Of a DNA stretch of 64,000 bases, positions 24,455 to 33,710 are shown piece after piece; the first letter of the stretch is position 1; each line of letters begins with the position of its first letter. This DNA is from Mycobacterium seoulense. Its GTDB lineage: Bacteria > Actinomycetota > Actinomycetes > Mycobacteriales > Mycobacteriaceae. The stretch covers positions 3,224,001 through 3,288,000 of the forward strand of contig NZ_AP022582.1 in NCBI RefSeq assembly GCF_010731595.1. The letters run 5' to 3'. Under the pieces are notes generated by a model that worked only from the letters and a program-made list of their open reading frames with translations, was not told where the DNA came from and did not search any database. The translations under genes and the position numbers were made by a program.

Positions 24455-25282
24455 TCAAGGTAACTTTCGCGTGAGTGGCAGATCGCAACCGGTGAGTGCG
24501 GTCGAGATGTCCCATAACCGGCGACCGGTCTCGGGATCGCAGGCCTTGCGATTCAACTTGACGACCTTTGGCCTGCCCCACTGGTGAAGCAGGCCGCGCG
24601 GAGCCCAGTACGTGGGGGAAGGCAGGTCCGTGATGGCTGCCAACACGGTGGACCGCGCCGCGAGGTCGCCGGGCTGGGCGATTCGAGGTTGAAGGTACCT
24701 GACCACCCGCGCGGCGAAGCCGGACCTGTCGGACACGATGGCGCTCTGGCTGATACCGGGGTCGGCGAGGTGTGCGGTGACGCCTCTGCGCGCCAATTCC
24801 ACGGTGAACACGGCGGTTGCTAGTTTCGATTCGGTGTAAGCCGACCAAGCGTTGTACGCACGGCGTTCCCAGTTCAGGTCCTCCAGATGCAGCCTCGCCA
24901 TCACGTACGTGCCGCTGGAGACGGTCACGACACGGTTCTTGATGCGATCGGCCAGCAGGCAGGTCAGCGCGAAGTGCCCGAGGTGATTGGTTCCCATATG
25001 GGCTTCAAAACCGTCAGCGGTGTGCGTGAGCGGCACGCCGAGTACACCGGCGTTGTTGACCAGCACGTCGACCGAGTCAATGGAGGCGGCGAACTCGTGC
25101 ACGCTGCGCAGGTTTGCCAGGTCAAGGCGAGCGACCTCCACGTCGCCGTGCATGTCACGCGCGGCGGCCACGCCCTTGCTCGGTGTTCGGCAGGCCATCA
25201 CCACCTGGTGGCCGGCCGCGGCCAGCGCGGCTGCCGTAGCCTTGCCGACGCCGCTGTTGGCACCCGTAACGATGACCCTCAT
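24455..25282 (-). CDS. SDR, retinol-dehydrogenase-like
   Basis: 275 residues. The fold marks are VIVTGANSGVGKATAAAL, VVMACRTPSKG, LDLANLRSVHEF, VLVNNAGVLGVP, HMGTNHLGHFALT, VVTVSSGTYV and the catalytic SAYTESKLA. This N-terminal pattern, with TNHLGHF, is that of the WWOX/retinol dehydrogenase branch, NADP-preferring because of the ACR after strand 2. It starts nine bases after the P450 stop, so it probably oxidises the P450 product. Confidence 0.9.
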   Translation of the reverse strand: MRVIVTGANSGVGKATAAALAAAGHQVVMACRTPSKGVAAARDMHGDVEVARLDLANLRSVHEFAASIDSVDVLVNNAGVLGVPLTHTADGFEAHMGTNHLGHFALTCLLADRIKNRVVTVSSGTYVMARLHLEDLNWERRAYNAWSAYTESKLATAVFTVELARRGVTAHLADPGISQSAIVSDRSGFAARVVRYLQPRIAQPGDLAARSTVLAAITDLPSPTYWAPRGLLHQWGRPKVVKLNRKACDPETGRRLWDISTALTGCDLPLTRKLP

Positions 25283-25291
25283 CTGGGGTCC

Positions 25292-26494
25292 TCAGCCAGC
25301 GACCACGGGTAGGTTTTCCCACCCGCGAACCGTGGAGGTGTGTGCCTGCACCGCGTTGTCCCAGTCGACCTGCCACTCTGGGAAACGTTTGAGCACCTCT
25401 TCCAACGCGACGCGGGCCTCGAGTCGGGCCAGATGGGCACCCAAACAGAAGTGGATACCGTGCCCGAACGCGAGGTGCGACTTCTTGTTGGCGCGGTGGA
25501 TGTCGAAGCGGTCCGGCTCGGCGAACATCCTCTCGTCGCGGTTGGCTGCTCCGTGAAGCAGAATCATCACGCTACCTGCCGGCGCCGTGACGCCGTAGAG
25601 CTCGACGTCACGAGCAAGGGTGCGTGCATTCACCGGCGAGGGCGTCTCATAGCGCAGGAGTTCTTCGATCGCATCGGGTATCAAGCTGGGGTCGGCGACC
25701 AGCTCGCGTCGCTGATCGGGATGTTCGGCCAACACCTTTCCCGCCCAGCCGATCAGACGCACCGTCGTCTCGTTGCCAGCGGCGGCCAGCAACCCGATGT
25801 AGGTCATCATCGTCTCTTTGTCGAGGTGTCTCACGACACCGTCGGAGTCGCTGTAGGTCGCGTTGATCAGGTCCGTCATCAGGTCGTCTGAGGGGTTCTT
25901 GGTTCGGTAGTCGATGTATTCGCCGAATGTCTCCGGGTCTAGGATCTCCATGATCCAATCGCTGCCTTCGCCCGCGGCGCTGAATCCCTCCTCCACGCGC
26001 TGACGATTCTTGACCTGATCGGACTCGGCCATGCCCAGCATCATTCCGATGGTGCGCATCGGCACCTCGGCGCCAAGGTCGGCGATGAAGTCGAATCCGC
26101 CGCGTTCAACCATCGGGTCCAGCGCGCGCGCACAGTACGCGCGAACCTTCGGCTCGATCTCCGCGACACGACGCGGCGTAAAGACTCGCGCCAGCAGACC
26201 GCGGTGCCGATCATGCTCTGGCGGATCCTCGAAAAGGATCAAGCCCGGCGGAACGGGCGCGCCACTCTTGATCATCTCCAGGACGGTGCCTTTACCTGAC
26301 CGGTACGTGTCCCAGTCCGTGCTGGCGTCCTTCACGTCAGCGAAGCGACTCAAGGCATAGAAGTCGTACAGCTCGTTGTAGTACAGCGGCGCCTCATCCC
26401 TGAGGCGACGCCACATCGGATACGGATCTACGTCGAGTTCGGGATCGTAGGGGTCGTAACGGAGAGTGGAGGTGTCGAATGTGTTTTCCATCAT
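25292..26494 (-). CDS. Cytochrome P450
   Basis: 400 residues (MMENTFDTSTLRYDPYDPEL). I-helix AAGNETT at 238-244 carries Asn-Glu in place of the usual Asp/Glu-Thr arrangement. ExxR is Glu278-Arg281, and the heme loop FGHGIHFCLGAHLARLEA has Cys350. FEDPPEHDRHRGLL and NRDERMFAEPDRF are typical of CYP families of actinobacteria acting on terpenoids or steroids. No ferredoxin gene is adjacent, unlike the other two P450s. It is followed by an SDR, and a 22-base inverted repeat lies about 100 bases upstream of the start. Confidence 0.95.
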   Translation of the reverse strand: MMENTFDTSTLRYDPYDPELDVDPYPMWRRLRDEAPLYYNELYDFYALSRFADVKDASTDWDTYRSGKGTVLEMIKSGAPVPPGLILFEDPPEHDRHRGLLARVFTPRRVAEIEPKVRAYCARALDPMVERGGFDFIADLGAEVPMRTIGMMLGMAESDQVKNRQRVEEGFSAAGEGSDWIMEILDPETFGEYIDYRTKNPSDDLMTDLINATYSDSDGVVRHLDKETMMTYIGLLAAAGNETTVRLIGWAGKVLAEHPDQRRELVADPSLIPDAIEELLRYETPSPVNARTLARDVELYGVTAPAGSVMILLHGAANRDERMFAEPDRFDIHRANKKSHLAFGHGIHFCLGAHLARLEARVALEEVLKRFPEWQVDWDNAVQAHTSTVRGWENLPVVAG

Positions 26495-26777
26495 TGGCCT
26501 TTCGTTGCGCTCGCTGACCGTGGAACGCGCTGCAGTGCCGCCTTCACGCCGCCGCCCTAGAGCCTAAAGCAAAATCTCCGACGAGTTGTCAATTTTCGAC
26601 TATATAGTTGAAAACTCTAAAATCAACGCCAAAGCGGTGGGCCATCAATGCCGACGACGAACAGGCCCCGACGATGAAGCCGTGCCGGTCGCCGCCTAGC
26701 CGCCGATCGCGAAGGGGTGTCGATCGGGGCCTCTATGCACGGCGGTCCGTCGGCCGCCCGCGCCCTGCGCCTGGCGG
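26495..26777. promoter_or_regulatory. Promoter region upstream of the P450
   Basis: 283 bases between the P450 start and the CMD-family stop. It includes TTTTCGACTATATAGTTGAAAA-type dyad at 26593-26614 (listed separately). No gene seen. Confidence 0.45.
26593..26614. promoter_or_regulatory. 22-bp inverted repeat, candidate operator
   Basis: Left arm TTTTCGACTAT and right arm ATAGTTGAAAA are complementary at 10 of 11 positions. The size and near-perfect dyad suit a TetR or GntR-type dimer. It lies 99 bases before the P450 ATG. Confidence 0.55.
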
Positions 26778-27626
26778 TTACGCCGGACCCGTGCCGTCGA
26801 GACCGTCTTCTCGCCACGGCTCGATCGAGGCCTCCCCGTTGATCCGCTCGTACATTTCGTCCACCGACTGCTGCATGAACTGCGCTTTCGGCCATCCAGA
26901 GTGAGCAGCGAACTGCAACACCAACTCGCGCATTTCGTCGTAGGTGATGTCACCGGACTTCATGGCCGAATACACGTGTGACTGAATGGGGATGATGGTG
27001 TCGTCCAGTCCCACGCACGCCAAGGTGATCCAGCGGCGGTCGCGTCGGTTCAGCCCTGGGCGCCTCCACAGCTCACCGAAGACGAAATTGAGGATGCCGC
27101 TCTCGTAGTAGGGGACACCCCGCGGCGGCGCATCGCAGCAATTCACCTCTCGAAAACACTGCTCGCCGCCTAGTTTACGGAGTTCCTGGTCGGCTGGTGC
27201 TGCGCTGAGTGGCTGCGGGAGACGCCGAGAAACTACAGCGACGCCCTCGGCGTGCAGCCGAACCAGTTGCTCCTTCAGAATCGTCTCGGTGACCTCAGCC
27301 TTCGGCCAGCCGCAGTACACCGCAAAGTGCAGGATGAACTCGTCGAGTTCATCGACCGTGAACTGGCTCGTCTTCAGCGCGGCGTAGAAGTGGTCGGCAA
27401 GCGTGCTGTGTGCGTCGGCACCTGCAGCGCAGCTCACGGCAATCAGTCGGCGGGAACGAAGGTCGATTCCGGGACGTGACCAGATCTCGGCGAACACGAA
27501 GTCGATCAGGGTGGCTGCCCTCGGAGTTGCTGGCTCGGTCGGCTCAACAGCCATGATGTCGCGATACAACGCCATGCCCCGTCGGCGCCGTTCCTCGGCG
27601 TCCACTTTTGTCGTGCTGACGCTCAT
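26778..27626 (-). CDS. Two-domain carboxymuconolactone decarboxylase family protein
   Basis: 282 residues with two CMD repeats. Repeat 1 (about 40-125): VFAEIWSRPGIDLRSRRLIA, HFYAALKTSQFTVDELDEFI and HFAVYCGWPKAE. Repeat 2 (about 170-265): VFGELWRRPGLNRRDRRWIT, HVYSAMKSGDITYDEMRELV and QFAAHSGWPKAQ. No redox CxxC is seen. Function in the pathway is unknown; the fold suggests decarboxylation or isomerisation of a ring-derived acid. It is the third gene of a minus-strand unit with two mycofactocin-type SDRs (42-base gap). Confidence 0.88.
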   Translation of the reverse strand: MSVSTTKVDAEERRRRGMALYRDIMAVEPTEPATPRAATLIDFVFAEIWSRPGIDLRSRRLIAVSCAAGADAHSTLADHFYAALKTSQFTVDELDEFILHFAVYCGWPKAEVTETILKEQLVRLHAEGVAVVSRRLPQPLSAAPADQELRKLGGEQCFREVNCCDAPPRGVPYYESGILNFVFGELWRRPGLNRRDRRWITLACVGLDDTIIPIQSHVYSAMKSGDITYDEMRELVLQFAAHSGWPKAQFMQQSVDEMYERINGEASIEPWREDGLDGTGPA

Positions 27627-27668
27627 ATTTCCTTCACGCTGGCTTAGGTAGCCAGAACCCTTTTCGTA

Positions 27669-28469
27669 TCAACGAATCGTCACTCCCGCATCGACCTTCA
27701 ACTGAGTGCCGGTGACGAAGCGGGCTTCGTCGGAGAGCAGATAGAGCACGGCGTTACTGACATCGACGGCATCGATGTAGAACGTCGGCATCGCGTTCTG
27801 GAAGATCGGCCCCAGATCTTGGCGCTCGCCGCTCAACATTTCCATCAACCTCGGTGCCTCGATACCGGTTTCGACACCGGTGGGATGGACGGTGTTCACG
27901 CGAATCGCGTGATTGGCGAGTTCGTTGGCCAACGCCATGCTCAACCCGACCACCCCGTGCTTGCTTGCGGTGTAAGGCAGATGCAATGGAGTTCCCTTGA
28001 TGCCCGCCGCCGAGCTGATGTTCACCAGGCTGCCGCCACGTTCCAGCATGTGCGGGATCGACGCCAGGCAGGTGTTCCAGGTACCAATCAAGTTGACGTC
28101 CAGAACAGTTCGCCAATCCTTGTCGGTCGTTGACTCCCATGTTCCACAAGTCAAGACACCAGCGTTGGACACAGCGCCGTCGAGATGTCCGAGTCGCTCA
28201 ACACCCGTTCCGACGACGTCCTGCATCAGCTGTCGATCTCGGACGTCGACGCGAGCGGCGTGAACCCGCCGGCCCAAGGCCTCCACTTCCTTCACCGTGC
28301 TCGCCAGGTCTTCGGCCGAGCTCATCGCATAGCCGATTCCATCGATCGAGCTGCAAATGTCGACGAGGATGAGGTCGGCTCCCTCCTCCGCCAGTCGAAT
28401 GGCGTGACTGCGTCCCATACCGCGTGCTGCGCCGGTGACCAGAACGACCTTGCCGGTCATGCGTCCCAT
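27669..28469 (-). CDS. Mycofactocin-dependent SDR oxidoreductase
   Basis: 266 residues. TGAARGMGRSHAIRLAEEG is the nucleotide motif. VDICSSIDGIGYAMSSAEDL is the insertion that marks the mycofactocin-coupled SDR subfamily (TIGR03971), whose tightly held NAD(H) is recycled by mycofactocin. SNAGV, NISSAAGIKG and PYTASKHGVVGL complete the catalytic set, and HPTGVETG is typical. It oxidises an alcohol to a ketone or aldehyde. The mycofactocin biosynthesis genes are not in this window. Confidence 0.93.
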   Translation of the reverse strand: MGRMTGKVVLVTGAARGMGRSHAIRLAEEGADLILVDICSSIDGIGYAMSSAEDLASTVKEVEALGRRVHAARVDVRDRQLMQDVVGTGVERLGHLDGAVSNAGVLTCGTWESTTDKDWRTVLDVNLIGTWNTCLASIPHMLERGGSLVNISSAAGIKGTPLHLPYTASKHGVVGLSMALANELANHAIRVNTVHPTGVETGIEAPRLMEMLSGERQDLGPIFQNAMPTFYIDAVDVSNAVLYLLSDEARFVTGTQLKVDAGVTIR

Positions 28470-28512
28470 GAAAGTGCGCCTTTCGTCGATCGTGAGTCGG
28501 CCGCCACCAGGT

Positions 28513-29331
28513 TCAGCGCACGGTGAAGCCGGCGTCGATGGGCAGAGCGATGCCGGTGACGTACTTGGCCTTCTCGCTCACCAGCCACTCGACGGCGTCG
28601 GCGATGTCGTCGGGTTGCAAGATTTCGATCGGCAGGGCGTTTTGCATCGCCAGCAGTCCTGGGTCGCCGGACGCGACCATCTGCGCCATCGCGTCGTTCA
28701 TCGTCATTCCGCTGACCACGCCGGTCGGGTGAATGGTGTTGACCCTGATGTTGTGCGGAGCCAAGTCCAAGGCAAGGCATTGCATGAGCCCGACGATGCC
28801 GCGTTTGGCCGCGGTGTATGCCAGAGCACCAGTCATGTGCGTGCCGGTGCCCTTGATTCCGGCTGATGAGCTGGTGATGACGATGGAGCCTCCTCGACCG
28901 CCATCGATGAGGGGTTGGCGGGCCAGGAAACAGGTGTTCCAGACGCCGGTCAAATTGGTGTTGATGATGTCGTTCCAGGTGACGATCGGGTCGTCGTCTG
29001 GGCTGTAGCGCACGATGCCGGCATTGGCGATGGCGATGTCGAGGCGACCGAAGTGGGCGAGTCCGTCGTCGAGCACGGCCTTCAAAGCTGCCTGGTCGGC
29101 GACGTCGGCGATGCCCGTCACGATCTTGGCGCCGGCGCTTTCCACCAGATCTCGGGTTTCGTCGAGATCAGCTTGAGTCGCGTTCGGATAATCCATGCCC
29201 GGCAGATCGCGACATATGTCTGCCGCGATGATGTTCACGCCGTGGCCGGCGAGCCGCACAGCATGTGCGCGGCCCTGGCCGCGGGCCGCGCCGGTGATGA
29301 ACGCGACCTTGCCGGCAAAAAAGTCAGACAT
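28513..29331 (-). CDS. Mycofactocin-dependent SDR oxidoreductase
   Basis: 272 residues, paralog of the SDR at 27669 and of that at 32261. Motifs: FITGAARGQGRAHAVRLAG, AADICRDLPGMDYPNATQ (mycofactocin subfamily insertion), IANAGIV, VITSSSAGIKG, LAYTAAKRGIVGL and VTGIALPIDAGFTVR. Like its neighbour it should oxidise an alcohol with a non-exchangeable nicotinamide cofactor. It lies 43 bases upstream of the next SDR, and an aldehyde dehydrogenase C-terminal remnant sits just upstream. Confidence 0.93.
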   Translation of the reverse strand: MSDFFAGKVAFITGAARGQGRAHAVRLAGHGVNIIAADICRDLPGMDYPNATQADLDETRDLVESAGAKIVTGIADVADQAALKAVLDDGLAHFGRLDIAIANAGIVRYSPDDDPIVTWNDIINTNLTGVWNTCFLARQPLIDGGRGGSIVITSSSAGIKGTGTHMTGALAYTAAKRGIVGLMQCLALDLAPHNIRVNTIHPTGVVSGMTMNDAMAQMVASGDPGLLAMQNALPIEILQPDDIADAVEWLVSEKAKYVTGIALPIDAGFTVR

Positions 29332-29349
29332 GATGAAACTCCTTAGGTG

Positions 29350-29580
29350 TCAATGCTGTACCAGGACTAATGAGGTAGCGCAGGCGAGCCGAAGCCGATG
29401 CGCGGTGCCTGATTGCAGAGCCCTGGCTGCCGTGTGAGCGCGCGCCAGATTCGTGGTGTGCACGTAGTTGGCCAACCCGAACGAGGTGTCGTTTGCCAAC
29501 GCGATTGCGTCCTCGTCGCTACGGAAGGGGGACACCGACACCACCGGCGGAAAAATGTGCTCGTGCACGCCCGCGCTGGA
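29350..29580 (-). pseudogene. Aldehyde dehydrogenase C-terminal remnant
   Basis: A frame with HEHIFPPVVSVSPFRSDEDA, IALANDTSFGLANYVHTT and NLARAHTAARALQSGT matches the C-terminal 60-70 residues of ALDH enzymes; the first segment corresponds to QEEIFGPV. The expected ending after ALQSGT is lost, and the catalytic Glu and Cys domain upstream is gone. It probably once formed part of the SDR operon that follows. Confidence 0.78.
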
Positions 29581-29805
29581 ATTCGAAGGCCTGTACCTCG
29601 GCAGTTACCGTCATGCACGTAGCTCCCTCCAGCCGTGGCGACTGGCGCCTGTAAACCAGCCGTCCGTGACTTAGTTGCCGAGTACGTGGCGATCCAACAG
29701 CCCGTCCACCCTGACGACACTACCGGCAGACATGTCCCTTGAACGACAAATTAGGATAAAGTGTCGGTCAAGTCAAGCTTGGGTCCGAAGTCGAGGAGCG
29801 GTTGA
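29581..29805. promoter_or_regulatory. Spacer upstream of TetR
   Basis: 225 bases. It contains CGACA(N13)TGTCG at about 29743-29765, a possible autoregulatory dyad of the TetR that starts at 29806. GAGGAG lies just before that start. Confidence 0.35.
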
Positions 29806-30438
29806 ATGGCCGGTATGGCGACACGGAGTGCTGCGGCGCGGGCCCCGGCATGGGGTGCAGATCTGCCGACGAGCGACGATCAGGCGCGCGAACGGTTGCT
29901 TGATGCCGCAGAGAAGTGTTACGCAGAACGTGGCGTGGGCCGAACGAAGATGACGCACATTGCCAACAAGGCAGGGGTACACCGCAGCACTGTTTACAGC
30001 TACTTCCCGAATCGCGACGCCGTGCTGGCCGAGTGTTTTCTGCGCGCCGTGACCGCAGTGCTCGATGCGGCGGATTCCTGTTGGGACACAGGGGAATCGT
30101 TCGCCGACCAGCTGGTGAATAGCTGCATAGTCGGCCTCGCCGTAACGCGAGAATCGCCGGCCATGCGAATGTTGACCTTCGACGATGAAATGGGGCGCAC
30201 CTTTCATGCGGCTTCAGCGTCCGAGAAGTGGCAGAACCGTTTACGAGACGGACTCGGCGAGCGATTCGCCGCCGCCGCGGCAAGGGGTGAAGTTCGCGAC
30301 GATGTGGCTCCAGAGACGATGGCTCACTGGGTGACTCGCATCTGCTTTAGCCTCATCGCTGAGCCTGGACCGGCCGAATACGGAGGCGACGAGGGACTGC
30401 TGCGGGCCTTTCTTCCTGGAGCGTTCTCGCCGCGGTGA
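29806..30438 (+). CDS. TetR family transcriptional regulator
   Basis: 210 residues with a 25-residue N-terminal extension. HTH: ERLLDAAEKCYAERGVGRTK, with recognition helix VHRSTVYSYFPNRDAVL. The C-terminal domain has no recognised ligand signature. GAGGAG seven bases upstream supports the ATG. It is transcribed away from the SDR/CMD unit and may regulate it. It is convergent with the DUF2889 gene. Confidence 0.9.
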   Translation: MAGMATRSAAARAPAWGADLPTSDDQARERLLDAAEKCYAERGVGRTKMTHIANKAGVHRSTVYSYFPNRDAVLAECFLRAVTAVLDAADSCWDTGESFADQLVNSCIVGLAVTRESPAMRMLTFDDEMGRTFHAASASEKWQNRLRDGLGERFAAAAARGEVRDDVAPETMAHWVTRICFSLIAEPGPAEYGGDEGLLRAFLPGAFSPR

Positions 30439-30530
30439 AGCCGTGTCGCGTCGCCGAGGTGAACGCGGCGGTTCGATCTAGCGCCAGCCTGCTACAGAAG
30501 AACGGCGATCGGAGGCGGCTGCCCCAAACC

Positions 30531-31553
30531 TCAGCCGGCGGGTAGCAGTGCGACCAGTGCTGCGACGTCGCCGATGCTGCGCAGCAAGTCGTTGAGGTGG
30601 GTGCACGTCGACGTTCCGTGAAGTTCATGCCGAATGCGAAAGTGCAACTGATCCAACCTCATTCCGGCGAGGCGGGTTGCGCTGGCGACGGCGCCCGGAC
30701 ATTCTTGCCAGGGGAGCACCCGGGCTACCGCCTGCGAGCTCAAGATGGTCTGGGTATCGGAATCCACCACTGCCTCGACCGTGTACTCGTGGATGATGGT
30801 TTCCGTGCCGTCGGCCCGGACGTAAGTGTCGCGAAACATCGCATCGATTCCTATTTCGGCTGCTCCCCCATGGTTTCCCACGTCCAGCCTGCGGCGACGA
30901 CGCATCCCGTGGATAGGGAGCGCTACCATTTCGTGCCAAGCCAGCGGGTCGTCGGGGTCCTCGAGGCCCGGCGCCGGCGGTCCGGTCACAACGGCAGGGT
31001 CTCCAGCCTCGAATGAGGTCATCAGCAGACCGCCGGTCACGAAGCCCGCGCATTGGTCGGCGACCGGGAGATAGCCCGATGTGGCGCCGTTCCCCAGCGC
31101 GCCGGACGCCGACAACGCATGCCCCGAGATCAGGGTGGCGACCGGGACATCGTCGAGCAACGTGTAGCGCAAGTCGCGTCGCTCCCTTAATTGCGGAGCC
31201 GTCTCGTCGACCGCGGCTCGGAACCCGCTCATCGCCGGGGCACCGACCAGATGCATGCACGCGACCGCGGGCTCGACGTCAATCTGCTGAACCACGCGGG
31301 CGAGCATCTCGACGGTCACTCGCGTTCGGGCTTGGGCCATCTCGACGGCAGTTCCGTCGTGCGTGGTCATGAGGTCGCGTGCCCAACCAGATAGATGCAC
31401 CGGATCCAGCGAGCCCGGATCACGCGTTATGTCAATGGAACTCGTGCGCCGCACCGAACCCGGTCGCCGCGGCGGCGTGCCCGTCGTCGGCTCGTGAATA
31501 CCGTGCAGGGGATGCATCCTGAAATCGGGTGCGCCCAAGTCGGTTCTGGTCAT
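30531..31553 (-). CDS. DUF2889 domain protein
   Basis: 340 residues. The N-terminal region has RPGSVRRTSSIDI, the usual opening of DUF2889 proteins, and the C-terminal end has GTSTCTHLNDLLRSIGDVAA, the family's Cys-Thr-His-Leu-Asn motif. Biochemical role unknown; in mycobacteria these genes sit within catabolic clusters. No strong ribosome site precedes ATG 31553, so the start could be internal (for example the ATG 12 codons later). Confidence 0.78.
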   Translation of the reverse strand: MTRTDLGAPDFRMHPLHGIHEPTTGTPPRRPGSVRRTSSIDITRDPGSLDPVHLSGWARDLMTTHDGTAVEMAQARTRVTVEMLARVVQQIDVEPAVACMHLVGAPAMSGFRAAVDETAPQLRERRDLRYTLLDDVPVATLISGHALSASGALGNGATSGYLPVADQCAGFVTGGLLMTSFEAGDPAVVTGPPAPGLEDPDDPLAWHEMVALPIHGMRRRRRLDVGNHGGAAEIGIDAMFRDTYVRADGTETIIHEYTVEAVVDSDTQTILSSQAVARVLPWQECPGAVASATRLAGMRLDQLHFRIRHELHGTSTCTHLNDLLRSIGDVAALVALLPAG

Positions 31554-32260
31554 AGCGGCGTCACGAGTTCACTGTGCCGAACTTCGCCGCAGCGAGGACG
31601 CTGCAGAACTCCAGATGTTTCCGTCGGAGTCGTAGAGCCCAAAGAACTCGGCATCCGGCCGCACGCACGCCGTCGGTCGACGGGTGAAGGCCAATTTGCT
31701 CGCCAGGATTCCCACGAAATGTCTCTCTTTTCAGTCTGGCGTGTGGCCGGTGTGGATACGTGGCCAACCTCAAGCGCTCGTCGGAGTCGTCGACCCCGAC
31801 GCTGCGGTTGCCGCACGAACACGAGGCGCGAAAGTGCCCACGCTCGGGCAGTATCACCTGCCCGTCACGGTCGGCCTCGACGGGCACCGGATCGGTGCCG
31901 ATATGGAAGGCAAGCGCCATGCCCGCCCTACACATCTCTCGTCGCGGGCTCCGGTCATCGCAGACTCGTCGGAGTCCACCATTGGCATCGAATCATCGGT
32001 TGGCATGGAAACCTCGTCGCTGTGAATCGTCAAAGCACGTGAGCACGTTTTAGAAACCTAACGTGAAGTCGAAAGGTTTCTCAAGAGTGTGCCCATCCAG
32101 TCAGCAGCCCTGGAGGTGGCAGGGCCCGGGGGACAATCAGATAAACATTTCTCTATATCATGGTAGGCTTCTTCTCATGCGTCGTGACGCTTCGACGCGC
32201 GGCGGATTGGTGCGGCTGACACGCGCCTCGATGCGTGTCCGGCAGGAAGGAACATAGATC
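31554..32260. other. Intergenic stretch with decayed coding sequence
   Basis: About 700 bases. On the minus strand near 31560-31720 a frame reads VGILASKLAFTRRPTACVRP, then AEFFGLYDSDGNIWSSA, ending at a stop near 31572. It looks protein-like but is broken upstream and I cannot name a family. An inverted repeat GAAACCT/AGGTTTC spans 32053-32080. The last 30 bases are the leader of the SDR at 32261, shared with the truncated copy at 9925. Confidence 0.4.
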
Positions 32261-33088
32261 ATGGGGTTGCTCGACGGTCGGGTTGTTTTCATCACTGGCG
32301 CGGCACGCGGTCAGGGCCGTTCGCATGCAGTCACTCTCGCAGAAGAAGGCGCCAACATCGTCGCCGTGGACATCTGCCACGACATCGACGCCGTGCCCTA
32401 CAAGTTGGGCACGTGGGAAGACCTTGAAGAGACGGCACGGCTCGTCGAGAAAACGGGCCGACAGATGCACTTCCAGGCGGCCGACGTGCGGGATAAGTCG
32501 GCCCTTCAGGCCGCGTTTAACGCAGGTGTAGAGCAGTTCGGGCATATCGACACGGTGCTGGCCAATGCCGGGATCATCCTCACCAACCCCGACGAGGTCG
32601 ACGCCTCGGAGTCATTGCGGCTGGGCATCGACGTCATGCAGATTGGTGTCTGGAATGCCTTCCAGGTCGCGATTCCCCACATGAAGGAACGTGGCGAGGG
32701 CGGACATTTGATTGCCACTAGTTCGATGGCGGCACTGCTGGACATGACCGATGGCGGTGGAGGCTCCGACGCCTATGTGATGGCCAAGGTGGCCATTGTT
32801 GGACTCGTCCGAGCATACGCTAATTTGCTTGCCGCGCATCGAATCCGGGTTAATGCTGTGGCGCCGACGAACTGCGCGACGCCTATGGTCCTGGAAAACC
32901 CAGCGCTGTTCAAGGTGATCGAGCAGACGCCACACATGGCCACCGCGATGCAAACGGCGTTGCCGGACTTCCCGATGATCGAGCCCAGAGACGTCAGCAA
33001 CGCCATCCTTTTCTTGCTGTCGGATCTCGGCCGCACATTCACCGGCAGCGTCCTCAAGGTCGACGCAGGCATGGACGTCCGCCGCTGA
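32261..33088 (+). CDS. Mycofactocin-dependent SDR oxidoreductase
   Basis: 275 residues, complete. FITGAARGQGRSHAVTLAEE is followed by VDICHDIDAVPYKLGTWEDL, the mycofactocin-subfamily insertion. LANAGIIL, IATSSMAALLDM and DAYVMAKVAIVGL supply Asn, Ser, Tyr and Lys. FTGSVLKVDAGMDVRR is the C-terminus. AGGAAGGAA before ATG 32261 is the ribosome site. The gene at 9925 is a 5' fragment of a near-identical copy. It probably oxidises a secondary or primary alcohol in the pathway. It stands alone on the plus strand. Confidence 0.94.
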   Translation: MGLLDGRVVFITGAARGQGRSHAVTLAEEGANIVAVDICHDIDAVPYKLGTWEDLEETARLVEKTGRQMHFQAADVRDKSALQAAFNAGVEQFGHIDTVLANAGIILTNPDEVDASESLRLGIDVMQIGVWNAFQVAIPHMKERGEGGHLIATSSMAALLDMTDGGGGSDAYVMAKVAIVGLVRAYANLLAAHRIRVNAVAPTNCATPMVLENPALFKVIEQTPHMATAMQTALPDFPMIEPRDVSNAILFLLSDLGRTFTGSVLKVDAGMDVRR

Positions 33089-33710
33089 ACAGTTGCCACC
33101 CTGGGCACGGCGTGACGCTCCGAGGCGCAATGCCTTTAGCGTTACCCGACTCACGAGACCCATGCCTTCGCCGACCAACCTCGAAGTCACGTCCGGGCAC
33201 TGACGGCAACTCAGCAGCGTCCTCTGCCGTCTTCTTCAGCAACTCCCAGAACGCGTGCTCGGTCCTGACTCCGTGTTACCTCAATTGACTGCTGACAGTG
33301 GAGTGTGGCGGCCTGATCTTCGGCCTCGACTCACACCAGCGGCGTTGGCCCGAAGTCCCAGCAGTATGCGCACCGATTCTTGAACAGCGTTGTGCAGACA
33401 GTGGATAACGCCGCAAGCGAAGTTGCCCACCACCAGCTCGAAGCGCAGGCACGTCGATAACGATGTGCGTCGGCCCGACGCATTACCGGCCGGTCAAGAA
33501 ATGAGCTCCTTGCCCGGTGTGCAAAGGGTGCCAATAGTTGACCACGAATCTTCACTGTCTGTAGCCCAGTATTGTCGCGATGTGCGGAGCGGTCCATCGC
33601 ACCCGACGCTTCGTCGAAAATGATCTCCACCAAGCGAATCGCCACGGCACCCCGTGAACGGCTTGATCAACTTCTGCAGCGGCATGCTGTAGGCCATCGA
33701 TTCGTCCCAC
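33089..33710. other. Intergenic stretch, no supported gene
   Basis: About 620 bases. Frames on both strands (for example 33331-33645 minus) have no ribosome site or recognisable motif. I see no insertion-sequence ends. TTGACTGCTGACAGTGG at 33283-33299 resembles part of the TGACAGTT operator but lacks its right arm. Confidence 0.4.

Noticed and set aside
32053..32080. GAAACCT/AGGTTTC inverted repeat as a terminator
   Set aside because: The 14-base loop is long, no U-tract follows, and no gene ends nearby on either strand.
33089..33710. Possible insertion-sequence remnant
   Set aside because: No transposase motif, terminal inverted repeats or target duplication could be found.
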